From Amia ocellicauda (taxonomy: Eukaryota; Chordata; Actinopteri; Amiiformes; Amiidae), in the NCBI RefSeq assembly GCF_036373705.1, contig NC_089858.1, forward strand, positions 36,791,137 through 36,855,136: a stretch of DNA of 64,000 bases, written 5' to 3'. Both the position numbers and the translations under genes were made by a program. The notes beneath the pieces were generated by a model. That model was not told the DNA's origin. It was given only the letters and a program-made list of their open reading frames with translations, and searched no databases. Below are positions 27,082-39,246 of this stretch, in pieces. Numbering within the stretch: position 1 is the stretch's first letter; each line of letters starts with the position of its first letter.

Positions 27082-30000
27082 GAGGCTGACGGGACTGCGG
27101 ATCGCTTCAGATGCCCAGAAGGACACCGGTCCACCGATCACATTTTGTTCTGATAGGACTGAGCGGAGCTCCTGCGTCTCTGGTCTCGAGGAGGGGCACG
27201 GGACCCAAAGACAAGACCAGCTTTGCATGCAGGGGACCCCGCTGCCTTCACACAAACCCGCTGCCTGGCATTCATTAGACCGCTTGTGTCTCTGGCGCTC
27301 TGTGGACACTATTGGGGGAAATTTGAGACGTGACACATCCATGTTTAATGCCCGCTGATGAACTCCAATTAGCCGGCAGCTGGAAGTCCCGTTGTTCACG
27401 AGAGCCCGTCTTCAGCTCCATCCTGGTCATTTGTTCTGTGTTATTTTTTTTCCCTCACTTTCTAAAATAACAAAAGACTCTTTTCTATTACTATAATGCT
27501 TTTGTCACCCCAGACTTAAGCTTTTGTCACTTTAGCCACTGACACTTAGAGTGTGACCCTGAAACCTGCCATCTCTAATGTGTCCACTAGGCGGAGACAG
27601 CGGCCATTTAAGAATAGACAGTTGCTGTTGTCAGAAACACCCTGATCATAGATGGTCAGGTTGACATGTTAGCTTTTGCTGGAGATAATAGTATCTTACT
27701 GTACGTCATTTAGGATACAATTTAAATTATTAATTGTGGGAGCTACAGCGTTTATGAATCCTCAGATTAAATGTCTTTGCTCTGCCAGATTACCCTTGGC
27801 GTGTTGTAGAATTGTGTTCGGATCTGACTGGATATGGGTCCAGCAGGTTGCCGGATAATTCCCACAGTATTCCTACCACTTGCCCCTTGAAGGTAGTTGA
27901 TCGGGATTCCAGTTCAGAGTTCAAATTGTGACTGGATTTAGTTTTGACTGATTAGATGCCACTTTTATGCCTTTTTTAAATGTGTAAAGGACTTGACATT
28001 ATTATATAAACACAATGTTTTTAATTACTGCTGAAGCATTCCCTTGACTAACTGCACAGAACTGTATAAAAACAACACAGCTGCACATAGGCCAAACAAG
28101 AACAAGATAAACTTTTTTGGTAGATGAGAGTGTAGGCATCACAGCCAAAGGTCCTGACAGACTTACCTAACACTGTGTCACTGAGGTTAATGTGTCGACT
28201 GCAGCCTCTGCACTCTCATCTTGCTTTACTGCAAAGATAAACTGGTGTGTGAAGACCAGTGTGACAAAAGATAGGTTATAAAAAATAATAATGTGTGTGT
28301 GTATGTATGTATATATATATATATATGTATATATATATAGCAGGTCTTTTAAAGGTAAAGTATGGAGAGCGTCGGCTAACAGACAGGAACTGGAGGTGGT
28401 TAGAGTAAGACAAATAAGATTGCCATGTTGGGTAAAATGTCTCTGTGGATCCCCGAATGGTAGTACATCCCTAATCCAGCAGATTTTGAACATAATCGCT
28501 TGCCTTTGGAAGTCTCTCTGTGTTGAAGGTCCACCTCAGAAACCAGATTTAATAAAACAAAAAAAAGTAAATGTACGCATCCACAGTGTGGTTTATGATT
28601 AGTAGCTAATGCTATTTAGAAATCCCAGAAGCAGAGGGACAGAGATGAAGTGGAGAGGTGGCACAGTGATCTGGAGCTGGGAGTGCATGCTGGGAAACAA
28701 TAGTGCCATCGAGAGTAGGGGGCAGGCAAGTTCTCCCTTCAGTTTACACTTTTCGTAGTGTTCGAAAAATCAACCATCAATGGGCTCTGACCGCAGACTC
28801 TGGCAGCAGATGCGCCTGTTTGGCAGCTTTGCCCTCACCAAGATGGCACAGTTTGCAGATGTGTACCTCGTGTCTTTTATCACCTGCCTTTTCTACAGAA
28901 CCCCCTCTGGTGCCTTAGGTGTGCTTAAGGAGGGGGGCAGTAAAATATATTATTCAGCGCCAAGCTAGCATGCAAAACAAAAAAGGGGAAATAAATGTTT
29001 TGCAAGGACTAATGAAAATGACATTATTGCAGTTGCTGCTGATAAGGAAGAGTGAATCAACGAATAGGTCAAAGGGCAGTGCTTATCAGCTGTACCCAAT
29101 AATGTGGTTCAAGCTGGTTAAATGTCAAGTTTTTTAAAGCATATGTGAAAACTGCCTGGGAATTGTGTTTTTTGTGATGGCAAACGGGAGGTCTGGGCCT
29201 TGTTTAGGTAGAAAAGTCCACCTTACAGACCGTGCACTTTTCAGGTACACAATCGTCACAGTAACACAGCACTGTTGAGCACTGTTTTCAGGCCGGATGC
29301 ATGCAAGGGACATCATTATCATTCAATGACAAAACAAAACAAACCAAGCCACCCACAGCTCCCAGTGTAGCTATGGTGCCAGAAAAACAAGGATGATGTT
29401 GTTGTGTTTGCTTCTCTGGGGACTGGAGCCCTGTGTGTTATGACATCCCAGCCAGGGGCCGCAACACCTCCAGGGGCTGGGAGCCAGCGAGGGCCTGGCA
29501 CTGAGCCACGGGCGACCTTGACTAATGTACCAAGAGCCTGATTACGGGGGACTATGCTGTTGCAGTAACGAAAGCTGACACACCAGAAGAAAATCATGAT
29601 TGCACCTTATCCATAGTACGAAGGGCCTTTATCTGCGACAGTTCTATGGAATGATAATTATAGAATTACACACACACACACGCTGCAGACAGGTGGTTGT
29701 CCGTGTTGCTGTCTCCTGCTCGTCACCTACACAGACTGATAAATGGCGCTTTACAACAACTCTGTCAATCTCTCTTTGAAAGAAATCATGCTCCACATTG
29801 TCATCTATTGTTACTTCAGCAGAGTCACTAGGAAGGTGTTGATAGAGGTCTATTCTCCCTTCCATTTATCAAATGGTGGCACACCATCTGTATTCAAATG
29901 AATTGTGGGCCCCAGGTCTCAGTTTTGATGTTGTGGGATCAGTGGTTTTGCATGAAGCCTGTTTTTTTTAGTTTTGTTTTTGCTGTACCAGCATTCAGGG

Positions 30001-32525
30001 GAACTGATTAGTTTCTTGCCACCGTTTGTTCTTGGCAAGATTGAGATTGCCTCTCAATAAGGAAATAAACTGCAGACCTTCTGTTCCACGATAGGACACA
30101 CATACATAGAGAGAGAGAGAGGAATGTTTGGATTGCCAAGAGCAATTTGTTACTAATCTCACAGATTCAGCTTCCTCATGTTTATAGCAGGTACTAACCA
30201 ATTATTAAAAACATGATCATAAAATAGCACAGTGGCCTTTCTTTAAAAGGCTTTCATAGAGGGAACAGCCAAGACAAGACTCCAAACCCCTTCAGCTTCA
30301 ATATCATTCATAACCATCAGGATCTGAAGCAATTCAATAAAGGCAATAAACACAAGGGTTATCACTTCGGCCTTGGAATGACATGACCTGATTTTAAATT
30401 TATGATCATCGGGGCAAACTTTGATTAACAGGTGGAGTTTGCATCAAAATATGGGTTAAATGTTACAAAAGGATTTAATAACACAATGCAATAAAGCAAA
30501 ATATTTTTTGTTTATTGAAACAAATTATTAAAAGCAGATTTGTGTTACTCACGGATCTATTTTAACATGTATGATGTTTAGATATCAGCTGAGATTTTAA
30601 GCCTGCTCCACCTGATTTAAACAGACGATTCTAAGTTTAAATTATTAATAGAAAGAATATACTATTTTTATATTATTATTAAGTTGGTCTTATTAGTTTA
30701 AAAATGTGAAAAAGTAGTATCCTAGTATATCCTAGTTTAGAAAGCATATCCAATATTAAAAATGTTTTAAAGGCATACCTTATATGGAGACAGAGTATCT
30801 GTATCTGTTGTTCCATAAATATGGGATTTTCGTCCAAAACCGCTTTGTGAGCGGGAGGTGTCCATGGCAACATGATTGTGGAGTTTCGGTTTCTCCCAAA
30901 CAGGTAAAGTTTAATGCACCTAAAACACAGGCCTTGAATTTATTGAATGTTTCAGAGCAAAGCCAGCCAGGATCTTTCTAGTATGCAGTTAACTCCTGCA
31001 TGGGACACACTCGGCATTCAAGGTGTTTCAATTCACTTGTGCTTTTGTCCGATTTCAAAGGACTATGAAGAGTACTAGGAAAACAATTGTAAAAAATTAC
31101 AAAGGCATTAAAAAATTGGACCCACTGATTTACTGACCAGTTAGTTACCTTCTTCCTTTCTGCCAAAGTACACCAGCCTTCAAATACTGAGATCCACTGA
31201 GTTCCCCTTCAAATGCTAACCAGGAAAACAGTGATTTTCATGCAGAAAGGCTGTGAGAGACAATATGATAAGATCATATTCATACAGGGATTATTCAGTT
31301 ACTGTAGCAACCACAATGATGTGTGAAAACCTGCAGATTTGTTTTTAATACATATACTTTTTAACTAATCGGGAACTGAAAGTATCCTTCCTTTTTTACA
31401 GTCCTGTTTACAGCAGACACTGATGAGATAACACTAATGATATTGAGGGCTAACAACCTGTTTTTGGCAGCCAAGCCATCCCCAGCTCCACAGTTGAAAT
31501 GGCCCAAAGGTGTCTCTCCCACTCGCTTACTCATCTAATCTCTGATCTGCCAGTGCTCTGAGTACGTTATCAAGGCCAGTAGGTCTGACATGCAAAAATA
31601 TGACATAGAAACCACCTTCAAGTCATCCTGATTACACAGTTATCTCCCAACAAGTCAGCTGTTTGTGGAGAAGGTGCATGTCTGCAATTTCTGGGCCGGT
31701 TTTGTGTCTTTCCCTGCCAGTCATTTTATTAATCGATTGTTTGTTTTTCTTCCATTATTAGAAAAAAAATGCTTTGCTTCACAGCGCTGTATAGTCGAGC
31801 TATGACAGGGGGCGCTGTCTTTTCAGACCCACAGTCCACAGTGAGGTCCAGATTTGGTTAAGGGCGAACACAAATTTCAGCGTAGCTTATAAGATGGTTA
31901 ACAGATCTCCAGGGCAAACCAGAGGGATGTGTCTCAGGCTTCAATGTCTTTAGTTCACAGTGTAATTGTTTCTCTCCACGCAATTTAATGCAAATGCATG
32001 CTGTGTGCCATGGTTTATTGTCAAAATGCTGAAATGTCTAATTTACCCTTTCTATAGTCAATGACCTCTCTATCAGTCTATCTATGATATTGCTAGTCTC
32101 TAAAGAGGTGATTATCATAAAAGTTCACCTAACAATTACTGGGTGAAGGACACCCGTGAGTGGCAAGTTTGCCAGGGTGTGGGCGAGAGACACACGGGCT
32201 GAACTGTGGCCGAGAGACCTGGGGGCTAATCTACAGTTCTCACCCTGTGCAGAGATAGCGATGACATGAAAATCATCTCTCTTCCATTACCTGGTTACTG
32301 ATGACATCTCTACAGTCTAAACTGTCTATTTTCAAACCTTTGCACAGATTTGGTATCTACCTGGCCCTCTCCATTATCTCCACTTTAACAGCCCCAATCG
32401 AGTATTGGGCCTGGTGATAGTGTGCTGATATGGGACGGCACTGCTCTCACAGCTTACCTGTTCTGGGCATCTACAGACCAGTACCAGCATCAGTCAGGCC
32501 TTCCTTTACCCATATATAACACATA
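27082..32525. other. ddx56 3' region and spacer
   Basis: It begins with the ddx56 3' UTR. A TG/TA microsatellite lies at about 28290-28339. Beyond that it is AT-rich sequence with only short, unconvincing reading frames. I see no gene, RNA gene or intact mobile element. Confidence 0.6.
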
Positions 32526-33750
32526 TACACTCACCTAAAGGATTATTAGGAACACCATACTAATACTGTGTTTGACCCCCTTTCGCCTTCAGAACTGCCT
32601 TAATTCTACGTGGCATTGATTCAACAAGGTGCTGAAAGCATTCTTTAGAAATGTTGGCCCATACTGATAGGATAGCATCTTGCAGTTGATGGAGATTTGT
32701 GGGATGCACATCCAGGGCACGAAGCTCCCGTTCCACCACATCCCAAAGATGCTCTATTGGGTTGAGATCTGGTGACTGTGGGGGCCAGTTTAGTACAGTG
32801 AACTCATTGTCATGTTCAAGAAACCAATTTGAAATGATTCGACCTTTGTGACATGGTGCATTATCCTGCTGGAAGTAGCCATCAGAGGATGGGTACATGG
32901 TGGTCATAAAGGGATGGACATGGTCAGAAACAATGCTCAGGTAGGCCGTGGCATTTAAACGATGCCCAATTGGCACTAAGGGGCCTAAAGTGTGCCAAGA
33001 AAACATCCCCCACACCATTACACCACCACCACCAGCCTGCACAGTGGTAACAAGGCATGATGGATCCATGTTCTCATTCTGTTTACGCCAAATTCTGACT
33101 CTACCATCTGAATGTCTCAACAGAAATCGAGACTCATCAGACCAGGCAATATTTTTCCAGTCTTCAACTGTCCAATTTTGGTGAGCTTGTGCAAAATGTA
33201 GCCTCTTTTTCCTATTTGTAGTGGAGATGAGTGGAACCCGGTCGGGTCTTCTGCTGTTGTAGCCCATCCGCCTCAAGGTTGTACGTGTTGTGGCTTCACA
33301 AATGCTTTGCTGCATACCTCGGTTGTAACGAGTGGTTATTTCAGTCAAAGTTGCTCTTCTATCAGCTTGAATCAGTCGGCCCATTCTCCTCTGACCTCTA
33401 GCATCAACAAGGCATTTTCTCCCACAGGACTGCCGCATACTGGATGTTTTTCCCTTTTCACACCATTCTTTGTAAACCCTAGAAATGGTTGTGCGTGAAA
33501 ATCCCAGTAACTGAGCAGATTGTGAAATACTCAGACCGGCCCGTCTGGCACCAACAACCATGCCACGCTCAAAATTGCTTAAATCACCTTTCTTTCCCAT
33601 TCAGACATTCAGTTTGGAGTTCAGGAGATTGTCTTGACCAGGACCACACCCCTAAATGCATTGAAGCAACTGCCATGTGATTGGTTGGTTAGATAATTGC
33701 ATTCATGAGAAATTGAACAGGTGTTCCTAATAATCCTTTAGGTGAGTGTA
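32526..33750 (-). mobile_element. Intact Tc1/mariner transposon, family B, copy 2
   Basis: 1225 bp, the same length as 19098-20322 but inverted. Both ends carry TACACTCACCTAAAGGATTA and TA flanks. The right-hand TA (33751-33752) directly touches the start of the next, older Tc1, so the two elements share a single TA. Confidence 0.95.
32560..33600 (-). CDS. Tc1-family transposase, full length
   Basis: 346 residues, open from start to stop, with the same domains as the copy at 19248-20288: N-terminal helix-turn-helix DNA-binding region, then WSDESRF, QQDNAPCHK and NPIEHLWD carrying the DD34E catalytic residues. It reads SNWFLEHDNEF where the other copy has SNWFFEHDNEF. Two copies that both stay open argue for recent transposition. 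Either could have supplied the enzyme that moved the other. Confidence 0.95.
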   Translation of the reverse strand: MGKKGDLSNFERGMVVGARRAGLSISQSAQLLGFSRTTISRVYKEWCEKGKTSSMRQSCGRKCLVDARGQRRMGRLIQADRRATLTEITTRYNRGMQQSICEATTRTTLRRMGYNSRRPDRVPLISTTNRKKRLHFAQAHQNWTVEDWKNIAWSDESRFLLRHSDGRVRIWRKQNENMDPSCLVTTVQAGGGGVMVWGMFSWHTLGPLVPIGHRLNATAYLSIVSDHVHPFMTTMYPSSDGYFQQDNAPCHKGRIISNWFLEHDNEFTVLNWPPQSPDLNPIEHLWDVVERELRALDVHPTNLHQLQDAILSVWANISKECFQHLVESMPRRIKAVLKAKGGQTQY

Positions 33751-33786
33751 TATACACCAATCAGCCATAACATTATGACCACCTGC

Positions 33787-35010
33787 CTAATATTGTGTAG
33801 GTCCCCCTTTTGCCAACAAAACAGCCCTGACCCGTCGAGGCATGGACTCCACTAGACCTGTGAAGGTGTGCTGTGGTTTCTGGCACCAAGACACTAGCAG
33901 CAGATCCTTTAAGTCCTGTAAGTTGAGAAGTGGGGCCTCCACGGATCGGACTTGTTTGTACAGCACATCCCACACATGCTCGGTTGGATTGCCGTTTCCA
34001 TGATAGGGTGTACATGGTCTGCTAAAATGCTTAGGTAGGTGGTACATGTAAGTAAGTAACATCCACATGAATGGCAGGACCCAAGGTTTCCCAGCAGAAC
34101 ATTGCCCAAAGCATCTGTGGAAGGAAAGTTAGAAATTCTCTCTCTCATACCTGTTTTACTCTCTTGTTTAAAGATAAGGTCAAGCCAGAAGGAAGCTTGA
34201 TTTCTGTTTGTTATTTACAATGAGAATCTTGGAGACAATGTCAAACAGTATGATTGAAGTGCCTGCTCCCTAATCCATGTGTTGACCTATGAACTCTGTC
34301 TTATAATGATATATATTCTGCTTAGCTAACTCTCTAAGATAATATAGTAATGCCTTTGTGATTGTAACCAGATCTTTTTTTTTTGTGTATAAAAGCCTCT
34401 GACTTTTAAAATGAAGGCAGAACGACTTTGGGATCTTCTTGATTCACTGTTCCTCTCCACGCTGCGTGTATTAAAGGCATTGCAACTAACGTCCAACCTG
34501 ATTGAAGATGATTGTTCTTCCACACATCACACTGCCTCCGCCAGCTTGCCTTCTTCCCATAGTGGATCCTGGTGCCATGTGTTCTCCAGGTAAGCGACGC
34601 ACACGCACCCGGCCATCCACGTGATGTAAAAGAAAACGTGATTCATCAGACCAGGCCACCTTCTTCCATTGCTCCGTGGTCCAGTTCTGATGCTCATGTG
34701 CCCATTGTAGGCGCTTTCGGCAGTGGACAGGGGTCAGCATGGGCACCCTGACTGGTCTGCGGCTACGCAGCCCCATACGCAACAAACTGCGATGCACTGT
34801 GTGTTCGGACGCCTTTCTATCAGAACCAGCATTCACTTTGTCAGCAATTTGAGCTACAGTAGCTCGTCTGTTGGATCGGACCACACGGGCCAGCCTTCGC
34901 TCCCCACATGCATCAATGAGCCTTGGCCGCCCATGACCCTGTCGCTGGTTCACCACTTTTCCTTCCTTGGACACTTTTGATAGGTACTGAGCACTGCAGA
35001 CCGGGAACAC
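33787..35010 (-). pseudogene. Tc1 transposase pseudogene, interrupted by an LTR insertion
   Basis: Minus-strand fragments give, in order, [30 protein letters not shown] (first catalytic Asp), RQAGGGSVMC, then after the LTR LSILADHVHPIM and the C-terminal VESMPRRVRAVLLAKGG. Several frameshifts separate the parts, and the block holding the second Asp and the Glu is damaged. It cannot make a transposase. Confidence 0.85.
34116..34524 (-). mobile_element. Solo long terminal repeat (retroviral type)
   Basis: 409 bp bounded by TGTGGAAG and CTTCCACA, a perfect inverted repeat with TG...CA ends, and flanked by a CATC duplication (34112-34115 and 34525-34528). Removing it and one CATC restores continuous Tc1 sequence (GCCCAAAGCATC|ACACTGCCTCCGCC). 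On the + strand a TATAAAAG box lies near 34386 and ATTAAA near 34470, in the U3-R order expected of an LTR read left to right, so the LTR may be + oriented despite its host element. No internal genes remain: it looks like the product of LTR-LTR recombination. Confidence 0.9.
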
Positions 35011-35469
35011 CCCACAAGAGCTGCAGTTTTGGAGATGCTCTGACCCAGTCGTCTAGCCATCACAATTTGGCCCTTGTCAAAGTCACTCAGATCCTTACGC
35101 TGCCCATTTTTCCTGCTTCTAACACATCAACTTTGAGGACAAAATGTTCACTTGCTGCCTAATATATCCCACCCACTGACAGATACCATGATAACGAGAT
35201 TATCAGTGTTATTCACTTCACCTGTCAGTGGTCATAATGTTATGACTGATCGGTGTATTATACAGTGGAAATGTGTGATCCTAATTTTTTTTATATGCAA
35301 TTTTGGCCCCCATTTTGGATATTTAAAAGACACAAGACATTAGGGCTGTCCTGAAGGGTCAGTTCTTACCTTCAAAGGTAAAAACTACATCCCCTTGTAC
35401 TTAAGTTAAGTTATCTCGAACAGTAATCATGGTAATATTTCTTTTTACAAGCACACGGTTTATGTATAT

Positions 35470-35955
35470 GTATGACCCTTCCTCCAGAGCCGCTCCTTTT
35501 GATCCCTGGCCCCTAAGTGGTGCAATGACCTTCCCACTGAAATCAGGAAAGATTCTCAAGACACACATATTCAAACTGTACCTGTAACTTAGCTGTTTTT
35601 CCCCTGCAGGGCTCAGCTCTCCTGTTAAATTGCACTTAATATCTAGTATTCGTTGTACAACTTGCTTTTACATTGCTAGTACTCGTGTTGTTTATACTGA
35701 TTGCTCCTCTGTACCTTCCCCAGAGCTATTAAATATGACTTCACATCTTGTCTGCAATTAGTAGCTCACAAATCTAGGATGAAGAACCTGTATTAACTGT
35801 ATATTTTCTTACGCACTTATGTTATTGTGAACTTTTGTAATTTGTACTGTTTTGATCTGTAATTCTAGACTGTACTGCACTTTTATAATGCTCTTATGTT
35901 TTGTAAGTCACCCTGGATAAGGGCATCTGCTAAGAAATAAATAATAATATTGATT
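35470..35955 (+). repeat. 5'-truncated L2-like LINE, copy 2
   Basis: This is in + orientation. A decayed ORF2 C-terminus (NDLPTEIRKDSQ) is followed by about 350 bp of 3' UTR and the tail GTCACCCTGGATAAGGGCATCTGC, then AAGAAATAAATAATAAT. The tail matches copies 1 and 3. Confidence 0.75.
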
Positions 35956-36267
35956 TTACTTGCATGAAACATGTTAACCTTCCAATAAATGCACTACCCA
36001 TAATAAACTGTATGCGCGGTGACATATGTATGTTAACTTTAATTTTTATTTTATTTAATACAAAAAAAGTGTCCTAAATTGCGATTCGGTGAACACTTGA
36101 TGAATATATCCTGGTGTTCAGTAACATTAAGAAAGCCACAACTATTCTGAAAGTAGTAATTACTAAAGACACCGGAACACAGTAACCTTAACATTTGGGT
36201 TAACTATAACATAAAGACTCCATTCTAGAGTTCAGAGTTTGTGTAAACATTATATATTGTTCGGTAT

Positions 36268-36276
36268 ATAATAATG

Positions 36277-36371
<95 letters not shown>

Positions 36372-36384
36372 CATTATTATAATA
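36268..36384 (+). repeat. (ATA)n/(TTA)n inverted microsatellite
   Basis: About 20 AAT units switch at 36331/36332 to about 16 ATT units, forming a palindrome. Each arm carries one matching interruption (AATGATAA left, TTATCATT right) at unequal distance from the centre. Confidence 0.95.
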
Positions 36385-37092
36385 GTGGGTTGATTAAAAA
36401 ACTTGCAGAGCTAGTACGCAGTACTAAACACGGCATCATCTCCAGTGCGCTGCTTTCAATTTGCATACAATTTAAACTTGCGTTGCTTAACTGATCCCGG
36501 AGTTTGCTTGTTTCTCTGTGATATACTAATTTTCAGTTGCACAGCTTACATTAATCTTTTGGGCGTCTTCTGTGCATTTAGAAAAACATTGCAAACAGCA
36601 GATGTTTTTCTAAACATTTGTTTTGCTTTATGTTTCCATTATACTGCACAACACCAACACTTTGCTGTAAATATGGTGGAAAAAGAAACAATAAAGCAGA
36701 ATAACGCAGTAGTCCACATGCATGCTAGCAAATGGGAGATGGTGCTCTTTCAGACGATAAAAAATAAATTATCAGTGTAATCGTATGGTTTCAAAATACA
36801 TTGTTCAAATTGAATCTGGTCCAATGTCTGCTGACATGACTGGAAATTGAAATTGAGGGGGTTATTATGACGGTTTTGAACTTTGTTATATCCATCAATG
36901 TTTATTTAAGTAATGGGCAGTATACAAATCTAATGTTTTAATTTAGATAGTCTATAAGGGATATCTGACGTGTGGTTTAGTATTGTAACCCTTGCGGAGG
37001 TTTCCAAACAGTCGACCCAACTCATTATTGTGGGTGCAACAACACATCATATTATTTATTATTACTGCAGCACACACAGGTCTCAGGGACTG

Positions 37093-37093
<1 letters not shown>

Positions 37094-37130
<37 letters not shown>

Positions 37131-37210
37131 AACAGACACACAAACAGACACACACACACACACACACACACAGATAAACAGACACAAACAGACACACACA
37201 CACACACACT
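37094..37210 (+). repeat. (CA)n microsatellite with CAGA interruptions
   Basis: CA repeats are broken several times by ACAGACACAAACAGA units. Confidence 0.95.
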
Positions 37211-38926
37211 CGCTCTTCCGCCTCCCTTCACCTTTTACCCCCTCTGCCTGCACTCCTCCCCACCGCCTTTACCCTATTAAACCTTTATTGGGTGCGGTGG
37301 CCTGCTACAGTATTCAAACATGATCAATTATCAGTGTTTTAACAAGAGAAATAAAATCGATGTGATTGTCAAGTGACGAACCTTGGAAAGTGTGGAGACC
37401 GAACATTGGAAGACAGCCCTGCAAGACATAAATGTAATATATTTCAATATGTAAACCACATATTTGCTTTATAAATATATACCGATAATAACAATAATTC
37501 ATCTGGAAAATATCTGAAGTTCATTTCTACAATAGCTTTTCAACATTTAAAAGAAATATATGGATTCAAATATATTTAAAATATATCCTGTATATTGTAA
37601 CTATACAAACAAGGGGCATAGTGGCCTATGGAAAATACAAGGATGTCACATTTCTAACAAATATTAAAGATGTATGTTTGTACCCTGTGGGTGAAGACTG
37701 TGCCCACTTGAATCTTACGGTTGATGTCCCATAAGAAGGCCCCACCATGAACAGAACCATTAAAAAACATACAGTGAGCGCATACAAGACACTATTTACA
37801 ATCACCACATACAATCTTTGTTATGTTTTAATGTGATGGGTGACGTATAGCATAGCATAGAGAAATGGGGCAGCACTGTAACAATTCATAGTTTTAGGAG
37901 AGTTTATTTTTTGATATCATTTAAAGGCTGTTTGACCACCAATCAAAAATTATTTGATCCGGACCAAAGAAATATTAGATAAATGAATCTGCTTTTTCAG
38001 TCCTATAAAAGTTCCTCCAGATTGGACATTTATTCAAGAATATTTATTTAGCGTAACGATGACAGTCTATATTTTTGACACACTAAATGTAAATACTACT
38101 GCATTATTGCAATAAGACACCTACCTACCTGCCCCACTATCAGGCCTAACAGGAACCCCAACCCCAAACCTAACCAAAACCAACAGCTGAAAATCCAGTT
38201 AAAACTACCCTTGTTCTTAGTTAATTCACTAGAAATGCAACCCTAACCCTAACAGTCTACATGGGGGACTCTAACCCTCAACCTAATTCTAGTGCAAAAT
38301 GTAGCGAACCTAGTCAAGGTAGTACTCTACAAACAAGCTAAGCTGCAGAATGGTGTTTGTTCCTCACAGCCTGGTGGAAAAGTCATCACACCTGCCCGTA
38401 TACATCCTGGACATGTGAGCAAACACTGCTGTGCAGGAGGACACACACACAGCCACAGAAAAAAAAATAACTCGGCAGATACAGTATATCATTATTTTTG
38501 TTATTGTTATTACTGTTAGCATATGTGCTTATGTGGGATATGGGCAATTCAGTCCAAGCAGAGCCCTTCAAATTAAAATAACAGAAAGGCAAGCCCTATT
38601 CTTGCAAGAGCTCTCTTACGAAACATTTTCGGGTTGCAAAAGGATATCATCTGAAAGCTGCATAAACATGTCCTTCGGTAGAGCTGGCGGGAGCCCAGTA
38701 GAACAAAGTGTTGTGAAAGAGACCACGGACCACGAAGAACAACTGGCAGAGCACAGCAGGCAGTTCATCAACACGGTGTGGGGATGGGGGTGAGTGGGTG
38801 CTAAAACGGCCCTGTGGTCAATGAGTATTGAGGAAACCCCAAGGGAGTTTCCTCTTGTGCCTTGTGAAGAGGCCTGTGTCTACTTGCCACCTACAGGGCT
38901 TGACAATGTGCCAGAGCACAGCCGTT
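37211..38926. other. Upstream npc1l1 spacer
   Basis: AT-rich, with a degenerate AACCCTAA-rich patch at about 38140-38290 that resembles telomere repeat but is too short and irregular to be one. No gene is visible. Confidence 0.5.
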
Positions 38927-38940
38927 TGTTAATCATCAAT
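38927..38940 (+). promoter_or_regulatory. HNF1-like site upstream of npc1l1
   Basis: TGTTAATCATCAAT differs by one core base from the HNF1 consensus GTTAATNATTAAC and lies about 310 bp 5' of the npc1l1 ATG. HNF1A is a known activator of human NPC1L1 in liver and gut. Whether this site is used here is an inference. Confidence 0.45.
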
Positions 38941-39246
38941 GGTATGCAGCAGGCACCAAGGACGAGGATTGGTGCTTCAGCGTCAGGCCAGATAAAGAAG
39001 AAGCAGCATCAGTAAAACTGCTGCCGACGTCAAGGAGAAAAACAGTTCCCACCCTTTACTGCTCCTCTGTCACACAATCAGCCGGACGGACGCACCAGAG
39101 GGTCCCACTTTCCACCTTGCCACCCTCTCTCCGAGCTCCACAGCGTCTACTGACCGCCGAGACCTCCACCCCCCACCCCCCTCGTCGCTCTCCTCTCTAT
39201 CCCTCGGGGACAGCAGCCTTGGAATACCCATACGAAGGCTTCTGCG

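Larger units (their letters stand above)
33753..35257 (-). mobile_element. Tc1/mariner transposon, family C, split by a solo LTR
   Basis: Inverted ends TACACCAATCAGCCATAACA and its mirror (GTTATGACTGATCGGTGTA) bound a decayed element with a minus-strand transposase. Removing the 409-bp LTR and one copy of its 4-bp duplication leaves about 1.09 kb, a normal size for a slightly deleted Tc1. Confidence 0.9.

Noticed and set aside
38140..38290. CCCTAA-like words resembling an interstitial telomere repeat
   Set aside because: Only two perfect adjacent units within degenerate AAC-rich sequence; too short to call.
38431..38793. 120-codon + strand frame with a hydrophobic stretch upstream of npc1l1
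   Set aside because: The hydrophobic part is translated TATT-rich sequence. No conserved motif and no good start context, so probably chance.
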